Shown here: positions 11,406 through 22,262 of the stretch, one piece after another
Numbering within the stretch: the first letter of the stretch is position 1
Layout: each line of letters starts with the position of its first letter
Assembly: GCA_963675135.1 (NCBI GenBank)
Contig: OY776131.1
Location: 26,465,881 to 26,529,880 of the forward strand
Length of the DNA: 64,000 bases
Source: Galeopsis tetrahit
Lineage: Eukaryota; Streptophyta; Magnoliopsida; Lamiales; Lamiaceae
Direction: 5' to 3'
Program-made: the position numbers and the translations under genes
Notes under the pieces: generated by a model
Seen by the model: the letters and a program-made list of their open reading frames with translations, nothing else
Told to the model about the DNA's origin: nothing
The model's database searches: none

Positions 11406-11896
11406 ATATATATTTCCTAATTATAAATAAATATATATATAAACGAGAGCTAGAGAGAATATATTGGGAGGGTTTCCGACAGAAGCCCTGTTCATGATCA
11501 TATATACAGAGGCTAAATTGCGTTCTCAGCTAACCCTAAAATGACGTTTTATCAAACTCTTTGTAATACACTACTTAGTTTTTGTACACATGTATTACGT
11601 AACAAACTAATTCACGTACAACTGCTTCTCCTTAATTTCCCAGACAGCCCCCTTCTTAATTTCCACGACGTCGTACATTTGAAGTCATACTATAATTAAA
11701 TAATTCCCCACGTTTTATATTTTGTCCTAATTATTTTCGAATTTGTACGTAACTTAGTTTTCAGTATTTGAATTTTTAATTACTTCTTATTTTCTAAAAA
11801 TGTAAAAAAAAAAAAAAAAAGAGCATGTATATGCCCCTTGTTTGCCGACTAGGATATGAGCTTTATTCATTATATTTTGAATGCAATTAATATATA
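11406..11896. other. Upstream region of the MYB gene
   Basis: AT-rich noncoding DNA. A possible TATA box lies at 11498-11506. A run of A at about 11804-11820 and several short AT repeats are present. No other gene was seen. Confidence 0.5.
11498..11506 (-). promoter_or_regulatory. Possible TATA box of the MYB gene
   Basis: The minus strand reads TATATATGA about 95 bp upstream of the start codon at 11405, a normal distance for a plant gene. The region is AT-rich, so chance is not excluded. Confidence 0.4.
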
Positions 11897-12811
11897 TTCC
11901 CTCCATTTTTAATTAAATGTCATTTTAACATTTTTCAACAGGGGAAACACTTATATGAAATATTTCACGTAAGGAAGAGCCAAAAATTCACGGATCTGTA
12001 GCGGATTTGACCGGTCAAACGGATCTTTACAAAAAAATCGCGAAAAAAGTCGTGCAGAAGGCTAATAGAAAAGCGGGTTCAAGTAATTATACGTTACTGT
12101 AAGGGAAAATATGTGTTACAGTAAAAGCAAATAACACATAAATTGACTTTTCACATGAAATATTAATACAATTAATTTAAGGAAGAATAAAAAAACTTGA
12201 GATTTTTTGCATGTCATACCAAATCAAACATATCTTTAAAAAAAAAAAATCACACAAGAGACAAACAGAAAAACTTGTTTTTAATCTGTGTTACTTTAAA
12301 TACAATTATATATTACTGTACAAACAAATATGTATTACTGTAAGGTCAAGTAACACATGTATTGATTAAAAAATGTGTTACTATATAAACACAAGTGTAT
12401 TACTTTATAGAGAAAGATGTGTTACTGTATAAATAAAACGTCATTATTGAGAGGGAATGAGATATCCACATTAAAAAGACGAAGAACAATAATTGTAAAC
12501 ACGAAAAATACAATCATGATGAATAGTTTATCGATCCCTACAATTACAAAAATATAATTATCAACAATTAATTGGAATAAATATGTGTGTGTTATTATTG
12601 TTGATTTTTTCTCATTAATTCATTCAAAAAATAAAAATAATGATTTTTATGCCTTGTTTCGTGATTAGCAAATCAGAAATCCAAACAATATAATTGATAG
12701 CGAACAAATTTTCTGAAGGTTTTTATTTTTTATTTTTATGGAAGCCTGCATATTTTGCGCAGAAGAGAAAAGAGAAAAAGGCAGCGTGATACACGTGATA
12801 TGCAACACTAA
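11897..12811. other. AT-rich region with a Stowaway-like end and repeated GTGTTACTGTA motifs
   Basis: Near 11897 a CCCTCCATTTTTAATTAA terminus occurs, matched in inverse at about 17374-17394. Between about 12080 and 12440 the motif TGTTACTGTA or close variants recurs about ten times on both strands at irregular spacing. No coding sequence was recognised. Confidence 0.45.
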
Positions 12812-14545
12812 ATAAACAACTGCAAGTGTACGGCGTCTATTGTAGCGTGATAAGCACGAGGTCGATCCCACGAGAAGGTTAAGCGTAAAAGTGGTAGTTT
12901 GCTAATCGAGTTCTAAGTAGACGTGATCGAATAGATTGGATATTGAATTACTCTAAAATTACCTATCAAAGTGTCACAAACAAGTAACAAAGAGTAATGA
13001 AAATCGATCAACTAACATACGACTCAAGAAACGAAAGTAAAAATGGATGTCACTCAATTAAGAGAAGGTAGGTCCTAAAGCACATGCAATACTAGTGAAT
13101 CCATCTATGATTAACTATCTACTCAAGTGGTGTTCATGCTTTGTCTATAAGATTGATCACGTAATAATGAATTAAAAGTTCTTTCGATCCAAGTAATTCA
13201 AAGGAGATATCACACAACCTAGTATCTCTACCTAAATTGCACAATAAAACCCAATCAAGCTCCTAAGATCATCACACATCTTCCTAATCATTGATCATCT
13301 TTCAATCTCACAATAAAATTAGGTCAAATGCTTGCATTCAATCAACCAAACTAGATTTCTCAACCTAATTCAATTAACTATGATCAACACATCATCATTG
13401 TACACATAATGACATGCCTTGCAATATAAACCAAGCATCCAAATAGAATTAAGCCACACAAACACCAAATAAGCAAAACATTAATTCATAGATATCATCA
13501 AAAGTATTTACAAGGCTTTAGAACCAAAAGTGTTTAGCCAACTACAACCATAATGAAATTACAAACTAAACAAAGATCAAAGCACTAAAAACTGAAAATA
13601 AGAGAAAGCTTAGGCTGTGGTGTGGTGGGGAAATGAATTCCCAAGCTAGTGGCTTCTCCCTTGCATGATTTGGTGTTGAATTGAAGAAGATATGGCCCAA
13701 AACCTCCAAGTGTGTGTTAGTATGTGATAGAGTTCTTGAGAGAGGGGTAAGATAATGTGGAGTTTAAGAAATGGGGTATTTATAGTGTTCGGGTAGGGTT
13801 TAGGTATGATATTTGCAAGTGAGTCCCTCAAAAATATGGAAAATACGCGTTTGGCACCGAGATTGGGTCGGCCCGGCCGGGTGGGGAAGTGGCCCGGCCG
13901 GGCGGAGGTGTTGGCTACAAAAATGAAAACAGGGGGTCGACCGCCCGGCCGGGCGGGTGAAGTGGCCCGGCCGGGCCAATAGTTCGTATTTGGGGGTGAG
14001 GCTTGAGGTGCTCGGCCGCCCGGCCGGGCGAGTGGTGCCGCTCGGCCGGGCCATAACTTCGTAATGGCCAGCAAATTCATCTTTTATCGCCCGGCCGGGC
14101 GAGTGATGCCGCTCGACCGGGCCAAACTTTCGTAAACTTGGCCAAAATTAATGTGCTCGGCCGCCCGGCCGGGCGGGTGATGCTGCTCGGCCGGGCCAAA
14201 CTTTCGACTTTGGCCGATCTCTCATTTTCGTCCTCCAACTTCGTCCCTCCGTTTCTTAAGCTTCCGACCTCCGATCGACTCGATTCTTTTGCCTACTCCA
14301 CTCCATTTTTCGAGCCGGATCCAATGGTGCGCTCCTCTTTTCGGTCCGATCACTTGTGGTATGTGTTCTGCTCCAAATTCCATCGTTTTACCTATAAAAT
14401 CAACAAAACACAACCTTTCCCTCATTTTGGCTTAAACAATCATATCCAATGCAAAAATCAATGAAATCCACATCAAAGTATGCTTCACATGTGCTTATAA
14501 AATGTGTAAATTCCACCCGAATCACAGCGCTACTGAAGAAAAGGA
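12812..14545. repeat. Unclassified dispersed-repeat-like unit
   Basis: It begins around CTGCAAGTGTACGGCGTC, followed by GTCGATCCCACGAGAAGG. It ends in a region rich in short direct motifs before CACAGCGCTACTG. I recall such 'fixed' phrases from repeats scattered in many plant genomes, but cannot name a class or exact borders. No convincing protein is encoded. The right half contains the GC-rich minisatellite at 13866-14210. Confidence 0.35.
13866..14210. repeat. GC-rich minisatellite, five units of about 73 bp, with palindromic cores
   Basis: Units start near 13869, 13941, 14015, 14088 and 14161. Each has two copies of a palindromic core: GCCCGGCCGGGC first, then a variant such as GCTCGGCCGGGCC about 25 bp later, giving ten cores in all. 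The surrounding DNA is AT-rich, so this stands out strongly. It creates Pro/Arg/Gly-rich frames that I do not regard as genes. Confidence 0.88.
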
Positions 14546-14813
14546 CAACGAATAAGAATAGAGGAATGAGTCAAATTTCACGGTAGTGCTATTGTGAAAT
14601 ATAGTATACTCCCTCCGTCCCATACTTGATGACTCATTTTACCATTTTGGGTGTCCCTTACTTGATGACTCATTTTATCATTTTGGGTGTCCCTTACTTG
14701 ATGACACGTTACCTAAAATAGCAAAAGTTGAATAACCAATTTTTATAATAATAAAAAAGGTCATTTTTAGAGGCACTTTTTTTAATTAAGAACAAAAATT
14801 ATAATAATTTTAA

Positions 14814-15505
14814 GGGTTAATTGCAAAAAAAAATCACGACCTTTACGGTGTTTATCAATTACAACATATCCTTTTTTTCTTTGCAATTTAATACACCACC
14901 TTTTTAAGTTTTGCAATTCGATGCATGTGTTTATTTTTTGGCAACACAATTGATGTGTATACACTATACACTGAAACCGCATTAAAGTTCTACACAAATG
15001 TCCACGTAAATGTCATGGCTGATCAATAAAATGTATTTTTTTTTATTTTAAAAACTTTTTTAAATAAAAATAATATACAAAATTTTACATTATTTTTTTT
15101 GGACTGTGATTTGGAGAACGCGATTTTATTCTTTTTAGTTTTTGGAGAAATGATACTAATAATTAAATTGATTTATGGTTTTTTTTAAAACAATTTTTTT
15201 TTTAGTATTGTTTTTACTTAATTTTTTTTTTAGTATTGTTTTTAGTTTAAAATTACTTTTTTAGTATTCTTTTTAATTAAAAACGTTTTGAAAATTAAAA
15301 AAATAAATTATTCATCATTCGTGACATTTATGTGGCACCTCGACAACTCTGACAATCACATCATAATTTTAATTGTTGTCAGAAAATTGACAGATGTATT
15401 GAATTGCAAAACTTAAAAAGGTGGTGTATCAAATTGCAAAGAAAAAAAAGATATGTTGTAATTGATAAAAACTGTAAAGGTCGTGATTTTTTTTGCAATT
15501 AACCC
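14814..15505. mobile_element. Mutator-type MITE with perfect 9-bp target duplication
   Basis: 692 bp, beginning GGGTTAATTGCAAAAAA and ending in the inverse TTGCAATTAACCC. The inverted arms extend about 140 bp with few mismatches. The flanks 14805-14813 and 15506-15514 both read TAATTTTAA. Long terminal inverted repeats plus a 9-bp duplication are diagnostic of Mutator-like elements. The centre is AT-rich and has no transposase. Confidence 0.9.
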
Positions 15506-16489
15506 TAATTTTAAATAAGGTGAAAGTTGAATGTAAATAACCCCTTATCTTTAAATATCAAGACTATTTAAAATATAATTATTTAATTAATGAATCATTC
15601 ATATTAATTCCTTATATCTCGCCTCCTTATATCCCTTTTCTTCAACCATCATTCCTTATATCTCTCCTTTTTTTCAATCATCTTCCATTGAATCAAAATT
15701 TATTCTTTTTTCAAATCACGCACCAATATCGTGGCCATTATATTGATTTTTTTTTTACTTTATGTAATTCCACCCATAAACGTCGATCTGTCTTCCCCAC
15801 GAACATCGGCACCGAATACGATCAAACCCCCCGAATGGAAGGCAAAAGCATTGTCGATGGCAAATCTTCTTTGTCGTCGTCGTCCACGATCGAATCCCCC
15901 ACCCAATCTCATTCGCAACGACGTGACAACATCGACGTGGTGCAAGTGAATGGTTTTTACGATTTCAATTACTGTGTTAAATCATTGATTCCAGTTTCAA
16001 AAGTATCTTATGTTCATATATTTGGCTAAACACAGAGATGACACAGAGATGTAGATTGATCATGTTATTTTTTATTATTCTAGAATTTTCTGATAAATAG
16101 CAGATTATCAATCAATGGATTATTTCGTGATACTCAAGATTGAATTCGATGGAAAAACCAAGTTGGTTCGTGTTAATCAGTCTTCAACGTTTCTAGAAGT
16201 CTTGAATCAAGTCACTAGTATGTGACCCACATTAATAGACTGATTTTATTAATGCAGATCTAATTTGCATTAAAGTCATTTTTCTGCATAATGATATGTG
16301 CATATGCACATAATTTACTGCACACTTCTGCATTATTAATATGTTGATGCAATTTTAGTATTTTTTTTTTGTATTATAGTCAGAGATTTTTCTGCAGATC
16401 TTTCTACATAATCAAGTCAGAGATTTTTCTGAAGAAAATATTTAATTTGATTTGACGATTTTTCTATAGATCTTTAAGTCTGAATATGA

Positions 16490-16735
16490 AATTGAATATC
16501 GGAGATTTGAGGAAGACTGAAATATCAGAGATTTGGGGAAGACTTGAATAACAGAGACCAGAGATACTTGAATATCAGAGATTTGAGGAAGACATCACTT
16601 GAATATCATAGATTCGAGGAAGACTTGAATATCAGAGATTTGAGGAAAGTCCTAAAATTGAGGATGTAGAATAATCAGCGGATTTGGGGAAAGTCCAAAA
16701 ATTGAGGATGTAGAATAATCAGTGGAGCGGAGTTT
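16490..16735. repeat. Degenerate short tandem repeats (AGAGATTTGAGGAAGACT type)
   Basis: The phrase GAATATCAGAGATTTGAGGA recurs about six times with spacing of about 25-45 bp. A second local duplication of about 45 bp (AAAATTGAGGATGTAGAATA) ends the block. Confidence 0.7.
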
Positions 16736-17119
16736 GAGAAAGAGAGAAAGATTTAGATTCAAATTTTAAAATTAATTGACTTAATATTATATTAAAACAC
16801 AATTTTAAATATGAAGGGTAAGATGGTACATTTAAGTTGGATTTTGACCTTAATTTGAAATTAATTTAAACCTTGTTTTTATTTGAAAAAACTATATGAG
16901 AAAAGACCTTATTGGTGAAATCCCCTAAGAATCCTTTTAAACAGTCTCTTTAAACATCACAATATTACAACAAATGTCACTACTTTATTACACTAAAAAA
17001 TAACTTTATTACTATTTATAAAGTTGAAAAGTTTTTACTAACCTCCCATTTTATCTTACACAATACTAATAAAACGGGTGCCCAATTGGTTTGGGTCATC
17101 AAGTATGGGACGGAGGGAG

Positions 17120-17642
17120 AATAAGTTTTTGGCTTTCAACAAATTAAGATATTAAATTATGGATCATTTCACCCTTCATTAATGATAAATAATTTAAATA
17201 TTAAATTTTTGTTTAGTAATGAATGTGGCCAATAATGTAGGTGGTATTCATATATACAATAATGAGTTTTTCATGATTTATGCTATACTATATTCATAAG
17301 GGTAAAATTGTTAAAATTAAAAAAAAAAATGTAGAATGACACTTATTTAAAAAAAATTAAAAAGACAAAGTGACACTTAATTAAAAATGGAGGGAGTATA
17401 TGTTAATATTTTCAATTTTTTGTTCTTTAATTAATTTAATTTTTTTGTTTATTTAAAAATTGACAACAACATACAAAATAATGTCATACCTATAATTATG
17501 TTTATTTTTCAACACACGTTATATTTCTTAAATTTGTGATTATGAACCAACACATATTTAAAATTCAAATCCAACGATTGTTAATTAAAAAATCAATTGA
17601 ACAAGTTGTACATACAACATAATTATATTAAAATTAAAATTA
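17120..17642. other. AT-rich noncoding region with a MITE terminus
   Basis: Around 17330-17394, an AAAATGGAGGGAGTA terminus occurs with a duplicated TGACACTTA motif. It pairs in inverse with about 11897. Nothing coding was recognised. Confidence 0.45.
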
Positions 17643-17800
17643 CATCACACAACATTAAAAATAAAAATCATTCTTAACTCCAATTCAAATGACCACATCA
17701 CACAACATTAAAAATAAAAATCATTCTTAACTCCAATTAAAATGACCACATCACACAACATTAAAAATAAAAGTTATTCTCAACTTTAAGTCGGAACACA
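17643..17800. repeat. 53-bp tandem repeat, about 2.9 copies
   Basis: Units start at 17643, 17696 and 17749 with CATCACACAACATTAAAAAT. The first two are nearly identical and the third is diverged and incomplete. Confidence 0.85.
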
Positions 17801-17847
17801 CGATCTACAACACACAAACAACCACAACTTGATAATTCCCTCACCTC

Positions 17848-17851
<4 letters not shown>

Positions 17852-17911
<60 letters not shown>
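17852..17911. repeat. (TA)n microsatellite
   Basis: About 60 bp of uninterrupted AT dinucleotides. A shorter TA run lies at about 18521-18541, on the other side of a MITE-like unit. Confidence 0.95.
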
Positions 17912-17917
<6 letters not shown>

Positions 17918-18520
17918 CTCTATAAATTCTCAATTAATTAATAAACTCTCTAATATAGTATTTTTGGCCGGTCCCGACTTGGGGATAGGGTGTTAAATTA
18001 ATAAACTCGCTAAAATTATAAGATAATACTTTTTTTTTATAATTTTTTTAGACCCCATATAAAATATAAATTAATAATTTATTATATACTACATATTACA
18101 TGAATGATTTATGAAGATTTTTCTTGAAAAATGACTCAATTGTCTTTAATTTTTTGTTGAAATCAATTTCACCTTGAATCTCGTCTCTAATTTTCCTTTT
18201 GTTTGTGTTAACATATTTTGATCTTGTATATTTATATAGAAAATATTTTTTAATGTCCATAAAATGATACAATGCATGAACACAAGAAGTATAATAATGT
18301 GGAAGATTTTATGATTCTTTTAAATTAGGCCCTTCATTTTATTTATAATAATTAATTATGGGTGAAAGTTTGAAAGAGTGTTTATAAATTGAATATTTTA
18401 TTACTCCATAAATTAATAAAATTATTTATAAATAATTAATTTAATTTATAGATAAATTAATAACTCTTTTAATTAATAAATTTTGGTGGTCCCAACGTTA
18501 TTAATTTATAGAGTTTGTAT
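17912..18520. mobile_element. MITE-like element inserted in a TA microsatellite
   Basis: The left end has AAACTCTATAAATT and the right end the inverse AATTTATAGAGTTT. TA runs flank both sides, as if a TA-targeting element had split one microsatellite. The interior is AT-rich and contains GGTCCC or GGGACC-type motifs near both ends. No coding sequence. Confidence 0.5.
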
Positions 18521-18897
18521 TGTATATATATATATATATATTCTAAAAATTCTAAAAATATATATATTATAAACATAATTCTCCATTTTAGCCATGTAGT
18601 TAATTATACACAACAAACAATGTTTCATTTCACTAATCAAAATGCCGATGGATTTAATCAAAATGCCGATGGATTTAATTAGTAGGGGAATCTTTTTTTT
18701 AAAAAATCGTATTAATAATTTTCTCGCATTTAATTTAATAATATTGAATTAAATTAGTAAATTAGGCATAAACAGTTTTATGCCCATTCTAAATTGAAAT
18801 AGAGAGAGTACTTAGTTTAATCATGACCACGTTTTTTTTCTTCTTTATTTTAATTATTTTATGAAATTAACAATAGAGAGTACTTAGTTTAATCATG

Positions 18898-20287
18898 GAA
18901 GAGGAGTACAACAACACAACCACAGGGACACACTGGCCTTCGACAACTTCATCAAAGCTGTAAATCTGGTAGACCTCCCACTTCACTGAAGGAAATATAC
19001 TTGGTACAAAGTTGACGGTTCGTGCAAAAGCAAGCTTGATAGAACCCTGATCAACCACCACTGGCTAAACCAGTGGCCTAACACTCAACTAAGGGGCCTG
19101 CGGCGCTCAGTATCAGATCACTGCCCTATCCTCTTGGGGATCAAGGTAACAGATTGGGGACCAAAACCATTCAGAAGCCTCAACGCTTGGTTAACCCACC
19201 CGGAGTTCAAGAGTTTCGTTAAAGAAAAGTGGGAAAACTATCAAATACAGGGTTGGAGTGGATATGTTGTCAAGGAAAAGCTGAAGAGACTCAAGGCAGA
19301 TCTGAAGGTGTGGAACACCAACACGTTCGGAATCATTGAACACAATATAGAAACACAAAGGGCAGAAATCCAGAAGATTGATATACTTGACGAAGTCTTC
19401 GGGCTGGATGACACTGAGGTGATAAACAAGAATAAGGCAACCGCCCTCCTGATCCGAGAGCTGAAGAAGAAGAGCATGACCAACTACCAAAAATCAAGAT
19501 GTAGATGGGTAAAAGAGGGTGATTGCAACACTCGCTTCTTCCATAACTACATTAACAGGAGAAGGAAAAGAAACGAAATTCTTGGGCTAATGGTGGAAGG
19601 CGAATGGAGTGAAGAAGTCTCAACAGTGAAAAAATGGGTTTTTGAACACTTCCAAAACCACTTTAAGAAACAAGGGACCACCAGACCAATCCCTACGACA
19701 GACTTCGCAAGAAGACAGATCACGTCCACAGAAAATGACATGCTTACAACCACATTCTCAAAAGAAGAAATTCGTGAAGCTCTAGAGGCATGTGATAACT
19801 CAAAAAGCCCTGGACCGGATGGATTCAACTTTGAATTCATCAAGGAGTTCTGGCATCTTTTGGAACCGGATTTTTTAAGGCTTATGGAGGAATTCCACAC
19901 CCAAGGAAGACTGGTGAAAGGCCTCAACCCAACATTCATTGTGCTCATCCCTAAAAAAGAGGTTAGCACGGACTTGACTGATTTCAGGCCATTCTCCCTT
20001 GTAGTGGGAATTTACAAGATCATAGCAAAAATCCTAGCACAAAGACTTGGCAAAGTGTTACCCTCCATCATATCGGACGCCCAATCGGCCTTCGTTGGGG
20101 AGAGGAACATCCTGGATAGTGTGGTCGTGTTAAATGAAGTTATCGATGAAGCAAAACGGGAGAGATTGGTACGTGCTTTCCTAAAAATTGACTTTGCAAA
20201 AGCCTATGATTCGGTCGACCGGGGCTACCTGGATATCATGATGGAGAGATTCAATTTCAACCCCAAACCAAATGGAGGAAATGTGTA
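18898..20287 (+). pseudogene. LINE ORF2: endonuclease end and first half of reverse transcriptase
   Basis: The frame shows the endonuclease end with a LDRTLINHHW motif and SDHCPI, the usual last conserved block of plant LINE endonucleases. A TGA stop breaks it just before RKYTWYKVDG (near 18983). From 19134 the frame is open to 20288: linker, then reverse transcriptase blocks with SPGPDGFNFEF, FRPFSLV, SAFVGERNILD and FLKIDFAKAYDSVD. It ends by frameshift near 20265. Confidence 0.85.
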
Positions 20288-21061
20288 ATGGAATGTGTGT
20301 CGACAGCTTCAGCGACGGTCCTGGTCAATGGAAGTCCATCTGGAGAATTCAAATTGGAAAGGAGATTAAGGCAAGGGGACCCCCTATCCCCTTTCCTTTT
20401 CCTGATCGCTGCAGAAGGCCTGAGCATCCTCATGGAGAGAGCAACTGAAGAAGGCCTGTACAAAGCAGCAGAAATTGGGAGGGAAAAAATTAAAGTATCA
20501 CATCTACAGTTTGTAGACGACACAATCCTAATGGGGGAAGCTAGTCTGGAGAATGCCTGGGTAATGCGGCGACTGTTGAGAAACATGGAACTGATGTTCG
20601 GTCTAAAAATCAATTTCAACAAATGCTCGATTATGGGAGTGAATATGGAAGATAACACTCTTAGTGAAATGGCGGAAATCCTTGGATGCAAAGTGGACAC
20701 CATTCCCTTCACATATCTGGGAATGAGAGTGGGGCCAAACCACAGGAAAGCAATGGAATGGGTTTCAATTGTGGAGAAAGTAAGAAACAGGCTAGCAAGA
20801 TGGGACGTCAAGAAGATCTCGATGGGGGGCAGAATCACACTATTGAATTCGGTTATCTCCTCTCTTCCGACGTACTACCTGTCTTTTTACCGTATACCAA
20901 AGAAAACCTTGAGTGAGATTGTGAGCCTACAACGTAATTTTCTCTGGGGGGGGGGGGGGTGGGAGCAATGGGAAGAGAGTGACATGGATCGACTGAAAAA
21001 GAATATGCAACATGAAACATCTAGGAGGGCTAGGGGTAAGAGATATCAGGGTATTCAATAA
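20288..21061 (+). pseudogene. LINE ORF2: second half of reverse transcriptase
   Basis: This frame carries on from the previous one after a shift. It holds RQGDPLSPFLFLIAAEGLS and the catalytic FVDDTI (about 20510-20526), then the thumb region with the PTYYLSFYRIP motif. The frame is lost at a run of 14 G (20946-20959), after which the natural continuation (LGGLGVRDIRVFNKTLLGKW) is read in another frame. Confidence 0.85.
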
Positions 21062-22142
21062 AACATTATTGGGGAAATGGGGTTGGAAATTCTTAAATGA
21101 GAGGAACAGTTTGTGGGTGAGGGTTCTTCGGTCTAGATACGGGGTAGTCTGGGGAGATGGCTTCGGCCTCTTCCCAACAGGGAGGGAGGGGAGGGTGTCT
21201 CTTTGGTGGAGGGATTTTCTAAAAGTGTTAGGTGGGATTTTCTAAAAGTGTTGGTTCCACGGAAATTTGACTAGGGTCTTAGGGGATGGGAAAAGTTCAT
21301 TCTTTTGGGTGGAAAACTGGACGGGGGAGGGTAAGCTTAAGGATAGCTTCAAGAGATTATACTTTTATCTGTGATGGGTGTATGGGAAGGGAATTTGTGG
21401 AGGTGGACCTGGGGATGGAGAAGACCACTGTTCGACAGGGAACAAATATATCTTAATGATCTTTTATCTGTGATGGACAGGTTCAAACTAAAAGCAGGAA
21501 CTGAAGACTCATGGACATATATGGAAAGCATCGAAGACAGGGGTTTTCTCCACAAGAGAGACGTATTCAACCTTATTCAACCAAAACCAAGACACTCAAC
21601 CAGAAGACAAGCTGATGCAAGGTTTCAAGACCATATGAAAGAATTTTGCACCATCGAAAGTCAAGGCTCACGCATGGAGGCTGTTATGGGGAAGACTACC
21701 GACTCGGTCCAACCTAAGAAGAAGAAACATTCTCAACCAGAACGACGATTTAAGGTGCGTACTCTGTGGAGACAGTGAGGAAACCGAAAGACACATTTTT
21801 CTGGAATGCCCCCAATCATACCAAGTCTGGATGGAATGTCTGTCGTGGCTCAAATCCCCGTCAGCACTCCCATCAAACATCCTGGACAACTTCTTAGGAT
21901 TTGGGGGTATATTGAGATGTAGAAATGGGAAAAAGATTGCGACCTGTATATGGCTTTGTGTGGTTTGGCTAATATGGAAATGGAGAAATGCAGTACTCTT
22001 CAAGAATGAAACATTCTCGATCACAAAAGTCAAGGAGGAGATGAGAGCAAGAATATGGAGCTGGTTTACGATCAAATACCCCAACCGAAACAACCAATCC
22101 TTTAGGTCATGGGTGTTAGATCCAATTCAGTGTATGAAATGA
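21012..22142 (+). pseudogene. LINE ORF2: C-terminal region with zf-RVT motif
   Basis: 21012-21245 encodes the connection region (LGGLGV...WKFLNERNSLW). After further frame breaks, about 21660-22142 encodes WRLLWGRLPTRSNL and a C-x2-C...H...C cluster (CVLCGDSEETERHIFLEC), the zf-RVT domain found at the end of plant LINE ORF2 proteins. The stop is at 22140-22142, followed by a short 3' UTR and A-rich tail. Confidence 0.8.
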
Positions 22143-22262
22143 AAGCAGTGTAGTGTAACAGCCTTTACTGTTTTCCTTTTTCTGTTATTTCCTGTACAAT
22201 GATTTTCTCGGGTATCCCTTGTACCCAATAATAATAATAATATAACCTTTTACGGATAAAAA

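Larger units (their letters stand above)
14609..17119. mobile_element. Large Stowaway-like element or pair of ends, carrying a nested MITE
   Basis: The left end CTCCCTCCGTCCCATACTTG is matched in inverse at 17094-17119 over about 25 bp. TA precedes the left end; the right flank is altered (aa). Inside are the Mutator-type MITE at 14814-15505 and a short-repeat region at 16490-16735. A 113-codon frame at 15688-16029 has no recognisable domain. Without the nested MITE the element would be about 1.8 kb, large for Stowaway. It could instead be two separate insertions in opposite orientation. Confidence 0.5.
18890..22262 (+). mobile_element. LINE (L1-type non-LTR retrotransposon), 5' truncated
   Basis: It contains the end of an endonuclease domain, a reverse transcriptase and a C-terminal Cys/His region in that order, and ends in an A-rich tail (22256-22269). 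The 5' end is missing: no ORF1 and only about the last 80 residues of the endonuclease. A 22-bp direct repeat (AGAGTACTTAGTTTAATCATG) occurs at about 18804 and 18876, at the 5' border. I found no copy of it after the tail, so the target duplication is unresolved. Confidence 0.88.

Noticed and set aside
13646..14080. Pro/Arg/Gly-rich minus-strand frame
   Set aside because: Produced by the GC-rich palindromic minisatellite; similar frames appear on both strands.
15688..16029. 113-codon plus-strand frame inside the Stowaway-like element
   Set aside because: No recognisable domain, AT-rich surroundings, overlapping frames on both strands; not enough to call a gene.
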